Shown: positions 22,810 through 35,831, counted from the first letter of the stretch. The stretch: DNA of 64,000 nucleotides from Saturnia japonica (GCA_033032175.1 CM065309.1:12834001-12898000), one strand, 5' to 3'. The notes: generated by a model not told the origin, from the letters alone. Numbers and translations: made by a program.

Positions 22810-25800
22810 TAGCAACATTACATAACACTGTTGCCTTCTTTTTTGACGAGAATGTTCGTTCTTAATTAGAAGAAAACATAGAAAAAATATATAAGTTAAA
22901 TATTAAAATAAGATGTTGACATTAAAAAAATAATTACTTCCATCTCGGCCAATTACGTAAACTGGCGTCCTCGGTCAACAAGGAAGCCATGAAATTTTCA
23001 TCAACTTAAAAATTTGTTTCAAAGACAAAACCTTATTTTCTTTATTATATGGTACGCAGTGAACTCTGTAATAGAAAGCTACGAAAGATTTACAGACTCA
23101 TTCATCCTTTCTGTATACTGAAAATACAAAATACGATAATAAGTGAAATAACCCCCTCTACTCAAAGTGTTACATAAGCGCTTTTTTACACTTTATATAA
23201 ATTATAATTTATGAGTAGTCAATAATTTTGCTATGTTAATTAATATACGGTTTCCATTTAAACAAAAACAGTTTTATAAAAAACTATAGAGAGTAATTAC
23301 TGCTATATGAAAAATTATAAGTCAAACCTCTTCCATATAAAAACCCTAGTAATGATACTTACGTCACTGAATAAATTAATCAGACTTGAGTTCCCGAAAC
23401 AAACACATTAATCTACTAAGATATAGAATAAGAATATTCACCTTATTAAATTACAAGATAAATTGAATATTTAATAAATCCCCGATACAAGTAACCTATT
23501 CATTGAAGCAATTCCAATGAGCCTAAATACGATATCTCTGTTGTAATTTGCATCAGATTCAGTTTTTTTAATGTAATTGAAATAACAGAATACCAAATCT
23601 CAACTCAATCAGACCTGTTGAAGGTACTCACATCTATTTTTAAATAGAAAAGAGCTGATAATCTTCAAACACACAAGTTACATTTGAAACAAAAAGAAAA
23701 CTAGATTAAAATCTATAAAGCCGTTTGTGAGCTACGATGCCACAGACAGAAACACGCCTTATAACAAACACCCCTCTTATTCTGTCAGGGGCTAAAAACT
23801 AGCTAAGTCTTTCACACGAAAAATACACATAAATACACATAGATACTCACGAAATATATTTTGTGCTATAGTTCAAACAAAAAGTAGTTATAGAAATACG
23901 TAGCACTTAACTGAAACTTTCCACTTAACGGTACGTGATTTTAGTGCAATTTAGCTTTCATAACAGAAACGCTTCGGAGTTTAGTATAAAGTAAGCATTG
24001 TGCCCTCGAGGATCCGGAAACCAGATTATATAAGTTTCGATGGAAATATAAATTGTGTTAGAGAACCAAATAACTTTATGATTGTTGTGGAAAGATAATG
24101 AAGATGATCATAAAGAAAATGATTGGTGTATTATTAAGATCAACAGAGGAAGAAAATTAACCCAATTTCAGTGCAATTGAAGTTAATGAATAATTTGATG
24201 AAATTTTCATATAAATATTTACAAACACCATTGTTATAGTAAATTCACGGTATTGTCCCTGATGGTAAGTAAAGTTCAACCCAAAAACAACGGCGACCAA
24301 CCTTTTTATATTTACGCTTAAGTACGTTAAATTATATTTGAAAGCTTTATTTAATACAAGAGGATTGTATAACTTAACAAGGTAAAGGCATTCATAGCAG
24401 ATACTTAATTAATAGTAATTATGTATTAATATACAACATCGGTAGGTCTCTGGCGGTAGGAAATCATGCAGGAGCCCTCGGGTAACATTGTCCGGTTCAT
24501 TACGCTTTAACCACCGACTAAGCTCGTTGAAAACGTTATTTATTTAGGATCGTTCTCAATACCCGAGCAAGGTTTTTGTAAGTTGTTGACAATGTACATA
24601 AAAATCATATAAAACAGAGAGTAGGTAAATTAATAAAACTGCTTTACTACCTATCTACTTCTACGTAGAATACTATTTTACTGATTAATTAAAGAAATTC
24701 CCAATTTAATATGTTCATTATAGAGCTTTAACCCATTTTTAGTTTTTTTAACACCGCGTTTTATTTTTCATCCCACTACTGAACATAGTTAAGAATCGAA
24801 TCCTGTACTATGAGACTGTGACTCGTGCGTTTCTTTTTGTTTAGAAAAATCCGGCAAATTATTATTGTTTTGGATTTCTTAAATATAAAATGAAAACCTT
24901 AATAGTTAAAATACACTGTCATAATATATACTGTATTAGTCGTGTAGGCTGGCTACACTCCTCATTTATTGGCATCTGGCCCATTTTAAAGAGCACTTTT
25001 TAACCGTTAGATCATGCTGAAGCTATCAAGATGCGAAATACTTTATTATAATAGATACCTTAGATAAACCATTTTTTACTAACATAACATTCAAATAACT
25101 TGCAATAATAAGGTAATCTGAATATAAAGTATATACTCGGATATATTAAGTAACGTTAATAAATATCTAGAACAAACCGTTCACAGAGAACAATACCGCA
25201 GCTTGCTCGTTGATATCCGGCGACGGCCAATAATCTATGCTAATCTCCGGCCACATCACCGCAAAACCCTCAAGGGCCGTGGCCAAATGTTCTGTTTCAT
25301 TCCCTCATCACATTTTTATATATAGCTCTATCTCAGGTTATTCAGGAAACATTGGGCACGGCCACGACAAGTGTCGACATCGATTGTCCGACTGAAACGG
25401 CTGTACATGAATTTTCCGATAGTTGGACAGGAGGTTGTAGTTGAAATAGAATACAGCGTTGTTGCAATTTTTAATATCGTAGGCTTTACTTCAATTTACT
25501 ATTAATACTTTTTTTTAAATGCTTTGACTGTAAAAGAGTGTAAATGTGAAAATAACCTTTTAATAAATAACTATAGAGTATTTATAATACTAAATTGTTT
25601 TCAAATTCCAGTTTGATTCTTGCTTCAAAATTGTAATCCGAGTAAAATTTATACAGTTCTGGCGACTACGGTATGAAACTGTTACAGAATTTGAATATAT
25701 TGCATGATGTTCAAGCGTAATAAGAGGTCATTGTGATATTTTCTGTACCATAAATAGCTTCTGGGACTCAAAAGTTTTAAATAACTGATAGAAACCCTCA

Positions 25801-26375
25801 AATCAAGTATTTTATTTTTATGAGTTATTGCGTTTCTCTTGGAATTACTTTTATAATAATTTACGGCATATTAACTATGCTAAACAAACAATGCATGTGC
25901 GTTGCTCAAGCCCAGAATTATCCCGCCTAGTTAGAGTGTATTTATAAGATCACATTCAAGGTGTAATTAACTAAGGTTTAGGTGACTACTATTTGTTCGG
26001 TCCCGTGGGGTTAGTGTTATTTACAAGCCTTGTTAGAAAGGTTTGTTTGACGCAATGGTCGAATTATGCAAGTACGTAAGTGGTTTTCGAAAAAGTTTCC
26101 TATAAAAATATATCTACCGCCAGGTGCTGCTACCTCTTTTGTGTTATAAACACAAAAAACGCAATATAAAGAAGTAATCCAAATATAATTTGTTTTGGTC
26201 ACAGTCGCTTTCTGCTTTCAACTTCTCTACACATTTTCTTATGTTTTAGAAAAGTAAACAAACATTTATTAAAATCCATCTTAAAGTAACTGTGCTAAAC
26301 TACAACTATAATAATCTAACCTTTAACTAAAGAACTAACGTTCAGAAGATATCCATTTACTCAGATTTATAATCT
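22810..26375. other. Gene-free stretch with one unrepeated GC-richer patch
   Basis: AT-rich DNA without a defensible gene. A short family H fragment lies at 24250-24305. The patch 25190-25450 is clearly less AT-rich, is not a repeat of anything else in this window and has no long open frame, so it may be regulatory or a fragment of an unrecognised element. Confidence 0.4.
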
Positions 26376-26379
26376 AGTT

Positions 26380-26790
26380 AGTATTATTATATCCATAGAT
26401 TAATAAATTGGTTGTCGCTGGTAGAAGACATCATGACTTCAATATTACGCGCGCTGTAAGAAATCCTTTTCAGCAAAACCGGTCGCGGTCGGTTGGCTGG
26501 CACTCCACCGCCCATCCGCCGCTTCATGATGAATTGCGCGTCGGGAGCTAAGCACACTATTCCTAAATATGAAGTTACATTCACCACACACAGTTCGCCA
26601 GGTATGTTTTAGGTCCTATGTAATAGGGGGCGAACCTATTGCCATTAATCAGGCACAAAGCCAAACTCCGAGCTACTACTGAGATTTCATAGGAAACCCC
26701 AATATCATTTTGTGCCACCTGGAATCAAACTTAGGACCTCGAGCATAGCAGTCGCGTTTAGGACCACTAGGCAATTAAGCAGTTATTAAT
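26380..26790 (-). mobile_element. Second tRNA-derived SINE type (SINE-2), reverse
   Basis: On the minus strand the head reads GCCTAGTGGTCCTAAACGCG (A-box-like) and later GGTCCTAAGTTTGATTCCAG (B-box-like), starting near 26780. The body contains GGCAATAGGTTCGCCCCCTA and TTACATAGGACC, a phrase I know from lepidopteran SINEs. The rest to about 26390 is a moderately GC-rich segment with a 66-codon open frame that I regard as incidental. Confidence 0.6.
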
Positions 26791-26794
26791 TATT

Positions 26795-27560
26795 AATATT
26801 AAAGCGATAAACTCTAAATCAGGCTTTTTTAAACGTAAAATACTTAAATACATCACTTTGGAAACGGTACCCGTGCGAAGCGGGAGCGGGTCGCTAGTTA
26901 TAAATTGATTTTAAGTTTGCACATTAAGATCCATTTAATTTTGGAGTTGTTAAAATTTAACAGCTTTTATCTTTATACATTTTAGACTATTTATATCCGT
27001 AAAAGCGAATCAGTACGACCAATTTCCACAATAACCAAGTAACCAATTTTCCCTTACCACAATGCCCAAAGAAGGTGCACAGCAAAAATATTAAATTGAA
27101 GAAATGTGATAAAATAAAAGAATGATGACGTGTCTACTTTAGTCCGTTTTTCATTAACTATAAAATATTATATATCCCGTAAAATCTAGGTAAACAACTT
27201 TAAACAAAGTAAACATGAAAGCATTTTTATTGTAAAACGACAGCTTATTGTGTCAGTGTAAAGTATTATTATTATTTATAAGAATATTTTTATAGACTTA
27301 TAATCCTCGGAGAATGAATTTTGTGAGGCTTGTGCGTATAATAATAATAATTCGACTAAAAGCGGATCATGAAGATTCTGTTGACAGCCTAACAAGGTAT
27401 GATTTATGTCTCGCAATTAGTCTGGCTCTATAGTTTTTGAGATACTAACTATAGAATAATTATATGAATATTTTACACATGATAAATTTGTTTTTAATTA
27501 ATATAAATAATTATAGTTACTATCTTCTCGTTATTTGTGGATGGTAGCTGTGTATAATGA
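26795..27560. other. Gene-free AT-rich stretch
   Basis: A small CGTGCGAAGCGGGAGCGGGT remnant at 26870-26890 is a dispersed-repeat terminus, and a (AAT)n run lies near 27340. Nothing else was supported. Confidence 0.4.
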
Positions 27561-27564
27561 TTTT

Positions 27565-27875
27565 TTAGACGCAATGATGGCTCTGTTGGTAGCTTGTACG
27601 GACTCAGCGTCGATCGTCGTGAGTTCGAATCCCTGTAATGATCCTGAGCTTTCGGTGAAGGAAAACATCGTGATGAAACCATAGCGTGGTGGTAGGGTTT
27701 TTTCTAATGCCCGTCTAGCTAGCTACCAGTTGAAAATTTGTCGCCAAACACCAATAGGTGTGTTCTGGCAGCTCCACTAGGTTTAGCATGCTATCATCTT
27801 GGGCCACATCGTCACTTAAGATCAGGTGAGATTGTGCCCACAACGCTAAATCAATAGGTAACGAAAAAAAATTAT
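27565..27875 (+). mobile_element. SINE-1, near full-length copy
   Basis: The head GATGGCTCTGTTGGTAGCTT with B-box GAGTTCGAATCCCTGTAATG is tRNA-like. The body has CTTTCGGTGAAGGAAAACATC, TGTCGCCAAACACCAATAGG and AAGATCAGGTGAGATTGTG, and the 3' end is A-rich at 27868-27875. It is the best-preserved member here; its head shows a tRNA-gene ancestry. Confidence 0.85.
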
Positions 27876-27992
27876 TCTATTATTAACCTTTTATACAATT
27901 AATTAATTTATTTTACGAATATTAAACATTTTTTTGGTTTCATGGCCACGGAAATAAATTTATTCAAAGTTTTATGAAGTTTCTACGTTAAT

Positions 27993-28070
27993 CTTTTTTT
28001 AGATCTGACTACACTGTAAGCCTTAGGGGCCCTGAAGCCGCTGCGGCTTTTACAGCTTCACCGGACTTGG
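27993..28070 (-). mobile_element. Jockey-type retrotransposon 3' tail
   Basis: Reverse-oriented 3' terminus with a T-run (A-tail on the other strand), TAGATCTGACTACACTGTAA, GGGGCCC and the perfect hairpin core GAAGCCGCTGCGGCTTT. It matches the 3' end of the Jockey element at 58703. The sequence to the right (28070-28140) does not match that element's UTR, so this is a short truncated copy or another subfamily. Confidence 0.65.
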
Positions 28071-28139
28071 TCTATATATAAGGACCGGCTCCCTGTTAAG
28101 TAACATGTCGACTGCCGACCCCCACCCCCCAAGCCCTTC

Positions 28140-29450
28140 CCACTGTTTTAACAAAAAAACGATTCATTATTTTATATAATTATAAAAAAGATTCATTACA
28201 TTATTACACTAAAATACTGATAATCATACATCGTGGACTACAGTGTTACTCAGTGTTGTTGTGGTAGGCTACTAGATACTTATTAAGACTTATGGCGGTC
28301 GGTTTGCGCTCCCTAGGACTCTGCACCCGGGTTCCTCACACCCGTTGAACCACCGGATAAAGAGGGCCCTGATAAGGACAACTGACTGCCATATCAACGC
28401 ACATCCCAAACTACCGGCTAGGACCGTGAAACTTCTTATGCGGGTATCCTTCTACACTGTGCTTACTAACGAACTTTGTCCGTCATTTTTGAAAATAGAT
28501 CTATGAAAATTTGTATTTTATTTAGTAATACAGTTAATAATGGGACTACTATAATACCTCAACCATGACACGAGCTAGTTATAATAGTTATTCATAAATC
28601 GTATTATACCATAATTAAAATCATAATCCAGAACAACGTGTATCACCTTTATTCATAATAAAATTTATGCTACGTTAACCTGTTTCGTTATTTAATTATT
28701 ATATTTCATAATTTTCCTAGGCAGGTACCGTAGTTAAAGAAGTTTTATCTGTATACTTTATTATTAACCGTTAACTCCAAATCGAGGTTACGAGTTCTCG
28801 GAACTTCCAACTCCATTCTATCCGAAGGTAAGTAGAAAAGTTTTGTTAATTACATAATTCTGTTATTTTTATTATACCGTGTTCTTAATACGCTTATTCT
28901 GATATAGTTTTATCCTGTGTAATAGGCATGGGCATAATATTATCGACTTGTACAATAGAACATCATAAAAAAAATAAAAAGATAGATCACGAAATTACAA
29001 AACATTGTCTGAAAAATATCTATACTAATATTCTATGCTCATGAGATTGTAGATTTGCAGCCCCGGATCTACGATTTTTTTCTAACCGGGGCAAAAACTT
29101 GTTAATGGCGCCCCCTCTCTCCAGCATTTGAGGTAATTTTTTTTTTAAACTTGCAAATAAAATAATGGGTGGTATTTTAGTGATCGGCCTCCTTTAATAA
29201 ATTTGGTCTTTTGTAACTTTTTCAATTGTAAAAATTTTTGGAAGAAAAAACTATAATTTTTTTTTATAATTTTGGTTTAAACCCTTAGGATGTGGGTAAA
29301 ACCAAGTATGTGTTTCAATATCAAATGAATAATTTATAGACTCTGGATGGTAAGCGCTTTGTGAATCAAGTTGTTTTTTTTTTTCAACCATATTTTATTA
29401 TGACTATGGCTTCCCTCTAAAACTACCGCCCTGTGCGGTTGCCCTGGTTT
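28140..29450. other. Gene-free stretch with unassigned repeat-like sequence
   Basis: 28260-28460 is GC-richer without a coding pattern. A weak donor-like CCGAAG|GTAAGT (28826 area) follows an 18-codon open stretch, but there is no supporting acceptor. 29050-29420 has a phrase about GCCCCGGATCTACG and GGCGCCCCCTCTC that looks like an old repeat. Confidence 0.3.
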
Positions 29451-29454
29451 TTTT

Positions 29455-29715
29455 TTGCACTTTATAGTCTATTTATTGAAGAAGGTTGACCGTATAACTT
29501 TACCCTACCACTATAAGGAACGGCGCAGTAACCGTGAACGTCAAGCGATCTGGCAAACCATTAGGCAAGTATGAGAAGTAAGAACAACGATCTAAGGCTA
29601 CATACACGCTGATCTACACGGCCGCGTAGCCGGAACGGGCGTGGCGCGGCGCGACGTGGCACACCGCGGAGGTAAGTTTCTCGAATAATTTTAACATGGA
29701 TAAAAACCATGGGCG
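29455..29715 (-). repeat. Dispersed family F, reverse copy
   Basis: Shares TATAGTCTATTTATTGAAGA, ACCGTGAACGTCAAGCGATC and a GCGGCGCG-rich core with the copies at 10355 and 21340. Ends near ATGGATAAAAACCATGGGC, a decayed form of the family terminus. Confidence 0.6.
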
Positions 29716-30357
29716 TCGTCAGGATTATTTTCAGGGAGATGCATCCTACCTATCCCATCCTACTTCCTACTATATAAGATTAAGGTTAGTCAGTTTTAAT
29801 ACTCATTCATATATATATATTGTTTTATAATATTTCGGTACGATATTTAAAGGTTTAGGCAGCATATTACACAAAACATATCCAAAGAACGTATTTATAA
29901 ATAAATAAAAACCCATGCAAAGTGATTTAGTGGTTCAGTTATTGAACACACACATTAACAAAAAAAATTCCTATGATGAAAAAGGTGCGTTTGTATGTAA
30001 GAATAAATTAATGTTATAACATTTATTAAAGTGCGATACGCTTTTGATTGGAAATTAAATATATTGAGCTGCAATAGCTGATTATGATCATAATATCTTC
30101 TTCTGAGCGCAGCGAAAATTCTATTTTCAAGACATATAAAGGTTCATTTATGAAGGTTTTAGAACTGGTCCGAACAGTCTCTTTTTAATACAATCTTCAC
30201 TTTGCTTAGTCTTTATTGTCTTCGAAAATGAGACTATATGTCGGAATGCAAATTTTATTTGACTTCTTAATTCTGTATCTCACTGGCCCCTTCTTAAGAC
30301 TGTATGAATTGATTTGCTGTTATACTTATTAAAACTTACAGAAATTACTATATACTA

Positions 30358-30500
30358 TACTAGCGCTTTTCCCGCGGCTTTGATCGCGTCATAGTTGAGT
30401 TATGTCGTTCCATCTTTTCTACTTTCTAACTGAATTGATAAATACCAAATTTCATATAGTTATCTATTTTCTAATATGACGGATTGTCATACAAACTTTC
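30358..30500 (+). repeat. Dispersed family C, GGCTTTGATCGCGTC copy
   Basis: Matches 7175-7335 (ACTTTCTAACTGAATTG, GACGGAT..TCATACAAA). The following 88-codon open frame (30484-30750) has no domain and starts inside the repeat, so I do not call it a gene. Confidence 0.5.
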
Positions 30501-31164
30501 ACCCCTCTTTTTCACCATCTTAAGAGTTGAATTTCGAAAAATCCTTCGTCTCACCTATAGTGTAAATGGAATCCGCATACATATTTTCACTGTCTTAGTT
30601 CCAGTAGTGTGCTGTGTGTTGATATGTCAGTCAGTTAGTTATCCTTTTACAGGTATGAATATGTTATTAAAATATTTCCCTGCAGGCAAAATGGCGACTT
30701 TAAACTACGGAATAAAAATATGTGGGTCATTAATTTATAAAATGAAATAAAAAAGCCTGTATTTTCATATCTTTAATTTCCATTTCAAATGTTGGTATTT
30801 GTTTGTTAGTGTTTAGTTAGTTATTAATGTTTTGCTTATTTTCTAAATGTTAGTAAGAGTTAGATTTTTACATGGCGGGTCATTAATTTATAGACTATAA
30901 ATTATTATGTTTGTACTCTTGATATAATTTACTATACAGATGATTGTTGATAATATTTCTTATCTATTTTCAGTTTCTCCTAAAAATTTAAGAATTTAGA
31001 GAGTAAAAAATTCAAAATTAATTATTTTTAATTCTCAATAAAACATTTACGAAAAACTACAAGCGGAGACACGGGCAAATGCTAGTCTAAAAAATGCTCA
31101 AAAATGTCTAGCTTTTTAAAATGCTAAAATTTATCGCACACAAGTAGTTTCATTTTTATATTTT

Positions 31165-31352
31165 ATACTGGCTTCTGACCACGACTTCGTCTGCGTGAAA
31201 TTCAGAATTGGGTTCAAAGAGGAATTAAATTTAAAGAGTTATAAACTTTCTGCGTGCAAAGTTTCATCCAAATCCTTGCAGCCGTTTTAGCGTGATTGAG
31301 TAACAACCATTCGAAACTTCCATACAAACTTTAACATTTATAATATTATGTA
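31165..31352 (+). repeat. Dispersed family C copy
   Basis: Has ACGACTTCGTCTGCGTGAAA at the start and GCAGCCGTTTTAGCGTGATT, then AACATTTATAATATTATGTA at the end. About 190 bp, as at 10910. Confidence 0.6.
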
Positions 31353-31499
31353 TCTACTATATACATATTATAAAACTCAACGTCTCTCGTTTGTCTGGCT
31401 GTTTGTTTATCTTCTTTTCACACTATAACCACTTATCCGATTTACTCGTTTTCTCGAATTCATAGCTATATTACCAGATGAGGTTATAAGATATATTTT

Positions 31500-31905
31500 A
31501 TTCTATAAAGTAACATATTACTTATAATGGAAAATCAATTCGGAAAAGATACTTTTTGGCCGCTTAAAATGGGGTACACTGAGTAAACCATAAGATATAT
31601 ATTAAATTAATGTACCTATTACACAATTGTAGATATTAAAAATTCATACAAAAAAGTCTGTCTTCTAAGGATCACCCACAATAAGCATTTTTATCTTTAA
31701 AATAACCAGCGGTATATGTTTTCAAGTTACGAAACAAAGAATCCACTAACCACCTAAAAATACATGAAAGTACTACTATGTTTAAATTAAAAATATTTCT
31801 CTTATTTTTATTTACCTCATAATTCACATACCTAATTAGTATAATTCAAAAGCTAAACAAAAACCTGTAGACCACGCAAACGGAGGCGCGGGCACAGCTA
31901 GTTAG
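31500..31905 (+). repeat. Dispersed family B, 3' part
   Basis: Contains GGGGTACACTGAGTAAACCA, AAGTCTGTCTTCTAAGGATC and CACCCACAATAAGCATTTTT. It ends GGCGCGGGCACAGCTAGTTA, which probably marks the 3' limit. Related copies: 36420, 53185 (plus) and 42430, 54605 (minus). Confidence 0.6.
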
Positions 31906-33945
31906 ATATTAATGTAATAATGAAATAGGTTGAATGCGCCCAAAGCTGTCGAACGGAGATTGGTAAATATTTGATGTCGTTAAACGTTCACACCTGGACG
32001 GCTGGATTGTATTCGCACTGTATTCGTTTCGGTGTGTTCTAATTTTCAATTCATACGTATTAATCAACGAAAACCAAAAATTAAAAACGAAATGTTTTAA
32101 GAAAATGTTTGGAAACATTAAAGTTATTATCAGACATGGGTCTTGAAATATGTAACCCTTTTTTATCACTACTTGTTTTACATTTCAATGGCATTAATTC
32201 AAAGTTCATTTCAAGGATGCCTCAAGAAATAATTTCTTTAAATATAACCAACCACTTACATATTACTTCTTAAGCCGTGCATTAATACTTTACGTGTATT
32301 ATTAGTATATTACTGTTTTATCTATATCAAGGAAATGTAAACTTACAGAAATTTAGTATGTCGCTACATGACTGAGCCGCTAAAATTTAATGAAAGAGTA
32401 AAGTTGTATATGCATTCACAATTAACACATTACTATAAATATTTAACTTTTTATGTGAAATAATACAAAGATATGATAATAACATAAAACTTATGGATCA
32501 AACTAACTTCGCTCTAAAACAACAAGCTTTTTCTGTAGACAGTAAATGACATACTTGACATAGATCTCCTACTGGTCACGCTAAGATAGACGCAAATTGA
32601 TCACGAAAATAGTATAGGACAGAATAATATTTTTATGCTAAATATGTTCTTTTCTTTGAATGTAATCGTCGAACCGAACAGACTTTTAGATATATTTCAG
32701 TGTAGGTTATAGAACGAAATAGATTAGCTAAAATTAACTCGTACAATTTTTTGAATATCCTATATTGGTAAACCTTTACCAATTGTATTATCTAGTAACT
32801 TATCAGCCCACTCATTCATCATGAAATCTGCGAAACTTTATTGTCTGATTGATTTGTAGACGCTAAATAATAACGGATTTTGGGAAATTTAACCTCCAAG
32901 GGTGTGTAAAATAAGGGTTGAAATTTTGTATGGAAAAAAACATTGTTTATAGATTTGATTTAGGCACACGTGAACTACACATACCTTTAAATCATAAAAC
33001 CCAGCTTTTTTATTCTCACCTAAATTTAATTAAGGGATGAAAGGAGATGGATAAAACCCTTGATAAAAGAGAGATGTTAGAATATGAAAATGGTGTTAAT
33101 TAATAGCTAATACATTATCAAATAATCACCGAAATGTCTACGAATTTTAGCAGTCTGAAAGCAGTTTTAAGATATTTCGTAAAATTCAAGTCAAGTCAAA
33201 CTATAATTAAATAAACTACTTTTGAAGTATGGTTGAAATTTTTACCCGACTACGGCGAAGCGAAAAGGAGGAATATGATTTTCACCGTTGTGTATGTATG
33301 TACGTTCATCTGTACGCGATTTTCTTCTAATCCCCATAACATAATTTGATAAATGAGATATCTTTAGAAGCGTCTTGATTGTCTGCTGGTTATAGGATAT
33401 ATAATTTCACACTGAATTCAATATGACGCCTTCTAGAGGACATGAAATCCTGCATTTTGAACAAAATATTTTTAATATAGAGTTACCTACCTACTTATCT
33501 TTATTATATTTTTAAAGTGGGAGGGCGTTAAGAAACACACATATCTTATAAATAGGAAAAGACAATGATATTATAAGTAAAAAGGTGTTACTGATTATAA
33601 TAATATTGGGTAAAGATATTAAAAATTACATTACGAAATGACTGATCCACAACGATACAGACAGTTTAACTCATTTGTGCGCGGGCCCTATCTATGTGTG
33701 CGTAAAACGTGTATAAATAGATACAGTGCCTTCGTGTACGTGTCAAGGCGTACAGTCAAATTACACAAGAGAATTCTGTTCGTTATTTTACTTATATTAT
33801 GTCGAACATTTTTCATCTTATTTGTTGAAATTTAAAATAAATCAACATCTCAATTAGGTAAATGCATGTTTATTGAACATATTATTCCGTATCACTACCA
33901 CTAGAAATACCAAATAATGAACTTTCTATTAATTTCATTATTACC
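31906..33945. other. Gene-free AT-rich stretch
   Basis: No defensible gene. A repeat opener of the CCCGACTACGGCGAAGCGAA type with GTATGTATGTACGTTCATCT lies at 33245-33330. Open frames of 65-88 codons here lack domains. Confidence 0.4.
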
Positions 33946-33949
33946 GTCA

Positions 33950-34130
33950 CGTTCTGTGACGGTAAGACGGGAGGTTACTCAATTCGATTGTATTTTTATT
34001 GATACTTCATGGATGGCCCCATTTTATTTTCATTGGAATTGGACCTTCAACTTAGAACATACACAAGGGAACTCTTCATAATTATTGAACTTGGTTTTTA
34101 TTTTTGTTGAAAATTGTCTTGTTTTATGAC
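33950..34130 (+). repeat. Dispersed family E copy
   Basis: Shares ATTGGACCTTCAACTTAGAA, CACAAGGGAACTCTTCA and ATTATTGAACTTGGTTTTTA with 47105-47330 and 57960-58145. No coding content. Confidence 0.6.
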
Positions 34131-34309
34131 TTATTCACAATGGTACAAGAGTATTGGAATCCGGAGCTGTCATATTACCACTGAGCACATAGATACTAAA
34201 AATACAGGTCCGATCAAAACATAACTATTACATTGATTTATAAACATTAATTGAATTTAACATTTATTTCTATCTATCTGTAGTTTATATTTTTTCCCAA
34301 ATTTTTCGA

Positions 34310-34850
34310 TAGACAACCTATATAAAGGACCAGTGATCACAAATATGCCCTTAATTTTTTTTTTATCTGTCTGTTTTTATGTCCGTATTTAACTCAAAAA
34401 CAGATTGAGTGATTCTTATGAAATTTTGCATATGGAAAGCAATTGATATGCTTTAAGAATATTCAATACTACCTTTAGAAATCGTAAAATGAAATAATTT
34501 CCAAATATTTTTTTTATCATTCATCTGATATTGGTGAAATTTGTATACAGGAATTTTGAGTAATTCCATAATTGATGGACCATAATAACCATTGCCAATA
34601 TTACCTTTAGAAATGGTAAAAAAAAAAACATTCAATTAAATTTTCACCAATTCACATCGATTCTGTTCAAATTTTATAAACGGGAAGCATGCCTCAATAC
34701 ATAATTGATAGGCTATAAAAATCGTCAATATCACATTTACGAATAGTAAAATAGTTTTCAACCAATTTTGTTCAAATTTTGTACACGCGAAATGAATATA
34801 ATTTCTCAATTGATAGGTTATATGAATTGTTAATAAAAAACGTACTAGAT
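34310..34850 (-). repeat. Dispersed family A, the only clear reverse copy
   Basis: Begins with AAGGACCAGTGATCACAAAT and TCTGTCTGTTTTTATGTCC, the reverse of the family A 3' end. It then has several TTCACCAAT..TTGTTCAAATTT sub-blocks that mark the tandem-like inside of the family. Confidence 0.6.
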
Positions 34851-34893
34851 ATTGAGAGCAAGTAATGACATGTTAATATAATCGACCCATTTA

Positions 34894-35035
34894 GGGCCGA
34901 TTTTTCAATTAACAGATAACTTTATTTCAGGAATAATTTTTAAATTCTTGACAGACCCATGTTCTATACATTATCCATCAAAACGTCAAAAATATACCCC
35001 AAATAAAGTTACTTGACGATTTAAAAATCGGTCCT
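34894..35035. mobile_element. 142-bp MITE with TA target site
   Basis: Both ends are inverted (GGGCCGATTTTT and its complement AAAAATCGGTCC), and an inner inverted block pairs TAACTTTATTT with AAATAAAGTTA. TA dinucleotides flank it (34892-34893 and 35036-35037). The size, TA site and lack of coding fit a Tc1/mariner-type non-autonomous element. Confidence 0.75.
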
Positions 35036-35715
35036 TAGCCTATAACTTGAAAAACAGCCTATTTTTTGTTCAAATTTTAAGTTAGTGTTATAAATTTCAA
35101 GTCACTAAATCGAAAAAGTAGCTACAAAACATTATAAGTACAAAAGCCACAGTGTACAACACTAAAATATAACTTAACAAAGCACACATTTAAAGACATT
35201 AACATTTTGAACAAAATTGTACTATTCTAACTATAGAATCCTTGAAAGCGTCCTTCGTGACTTGCGAACAACCCACACAATATTATTACAAAGCGAAAAC
35301 GTTATATAAAATTAAAACTTTATTTAAATGTTACCTATCTACGAAAATTTACTGATATTGTTTATACATTTACAATTAACTCAAGCGATTTGAAGGTTAT
35401 ATCTACTTACCTACTAATGAAATTACCGGATAACGTCATACTTATTAACTTTTAGCAGTGATTTCCCATTACTCATTATTTACATATAGTAGGTACTAAA
35501 AAGATAAAGCGAAGTATTTGTTTGACAAAATATTTTCACAAGGCTAATAGGTAAGTACTATAGGTAAGCAACAAGATAAGTAAATCTATGCTAATATTAT
35601 AAAGCTAAAGAGTTTGTTTATTTGTTTTTTGTTTGGTTGAACACGCTAATCTCAGAAAGTACTGGTTAGAATGGAAAAATTATCTTACTGTTGGATAGCT
35701 CATTTATCGAGGAAG

Positions 35716-35818
35716 CCCGTCTTCCCATTGCACAGGTTCGGCGGACGGAGGAGACAGCTAGGGTGTACTGAGCTGTCTTCTATTTAGGCCGGGGCCCGGA
35801 GTTTCAGTTTTTTTTTAA
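35716..35818 (+). mobile_element. 103-bp insertion with 13-bp target duplication and T-rich end
   Basis: The 13-mer TTTATCGAGGAAG flanks it exactly (35703-35715 and 35819-35831), splitting a family F copy. The insert is GC-rich (TTCGGCGGACGGAGGAGAC, GGCCGGGGCCCGGAG) and ends in a run of nine T then AA. The duplication proves insertion; its length suggests target-primed reverse transcription. A T-run at the end instead of A is unusual. The family is unknown to me. Confidence 0.75.
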
Positions 35819-35831
35819 TTTATCGAGGAAG

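Noticed and set aside
26387..26587. 66-codon minus-strand frame (MVNVTSYLGIVCL..) as a gene
   Set aside because: Contiguous with a SINE-2 body. No domain, and probably repeat-derived.
28740..28830. Exon ending at a GTAAGT donor near 28826
   Set aside because: Only about 18-25 open codons, no convincing acceptor and no protein-like pattern.
30484..30750. 88-codon open frame as a membrane protein
   Set aside because: Starts inside a dispersed repeat. The hydrophobic run is typical of AT-rich chance frames.
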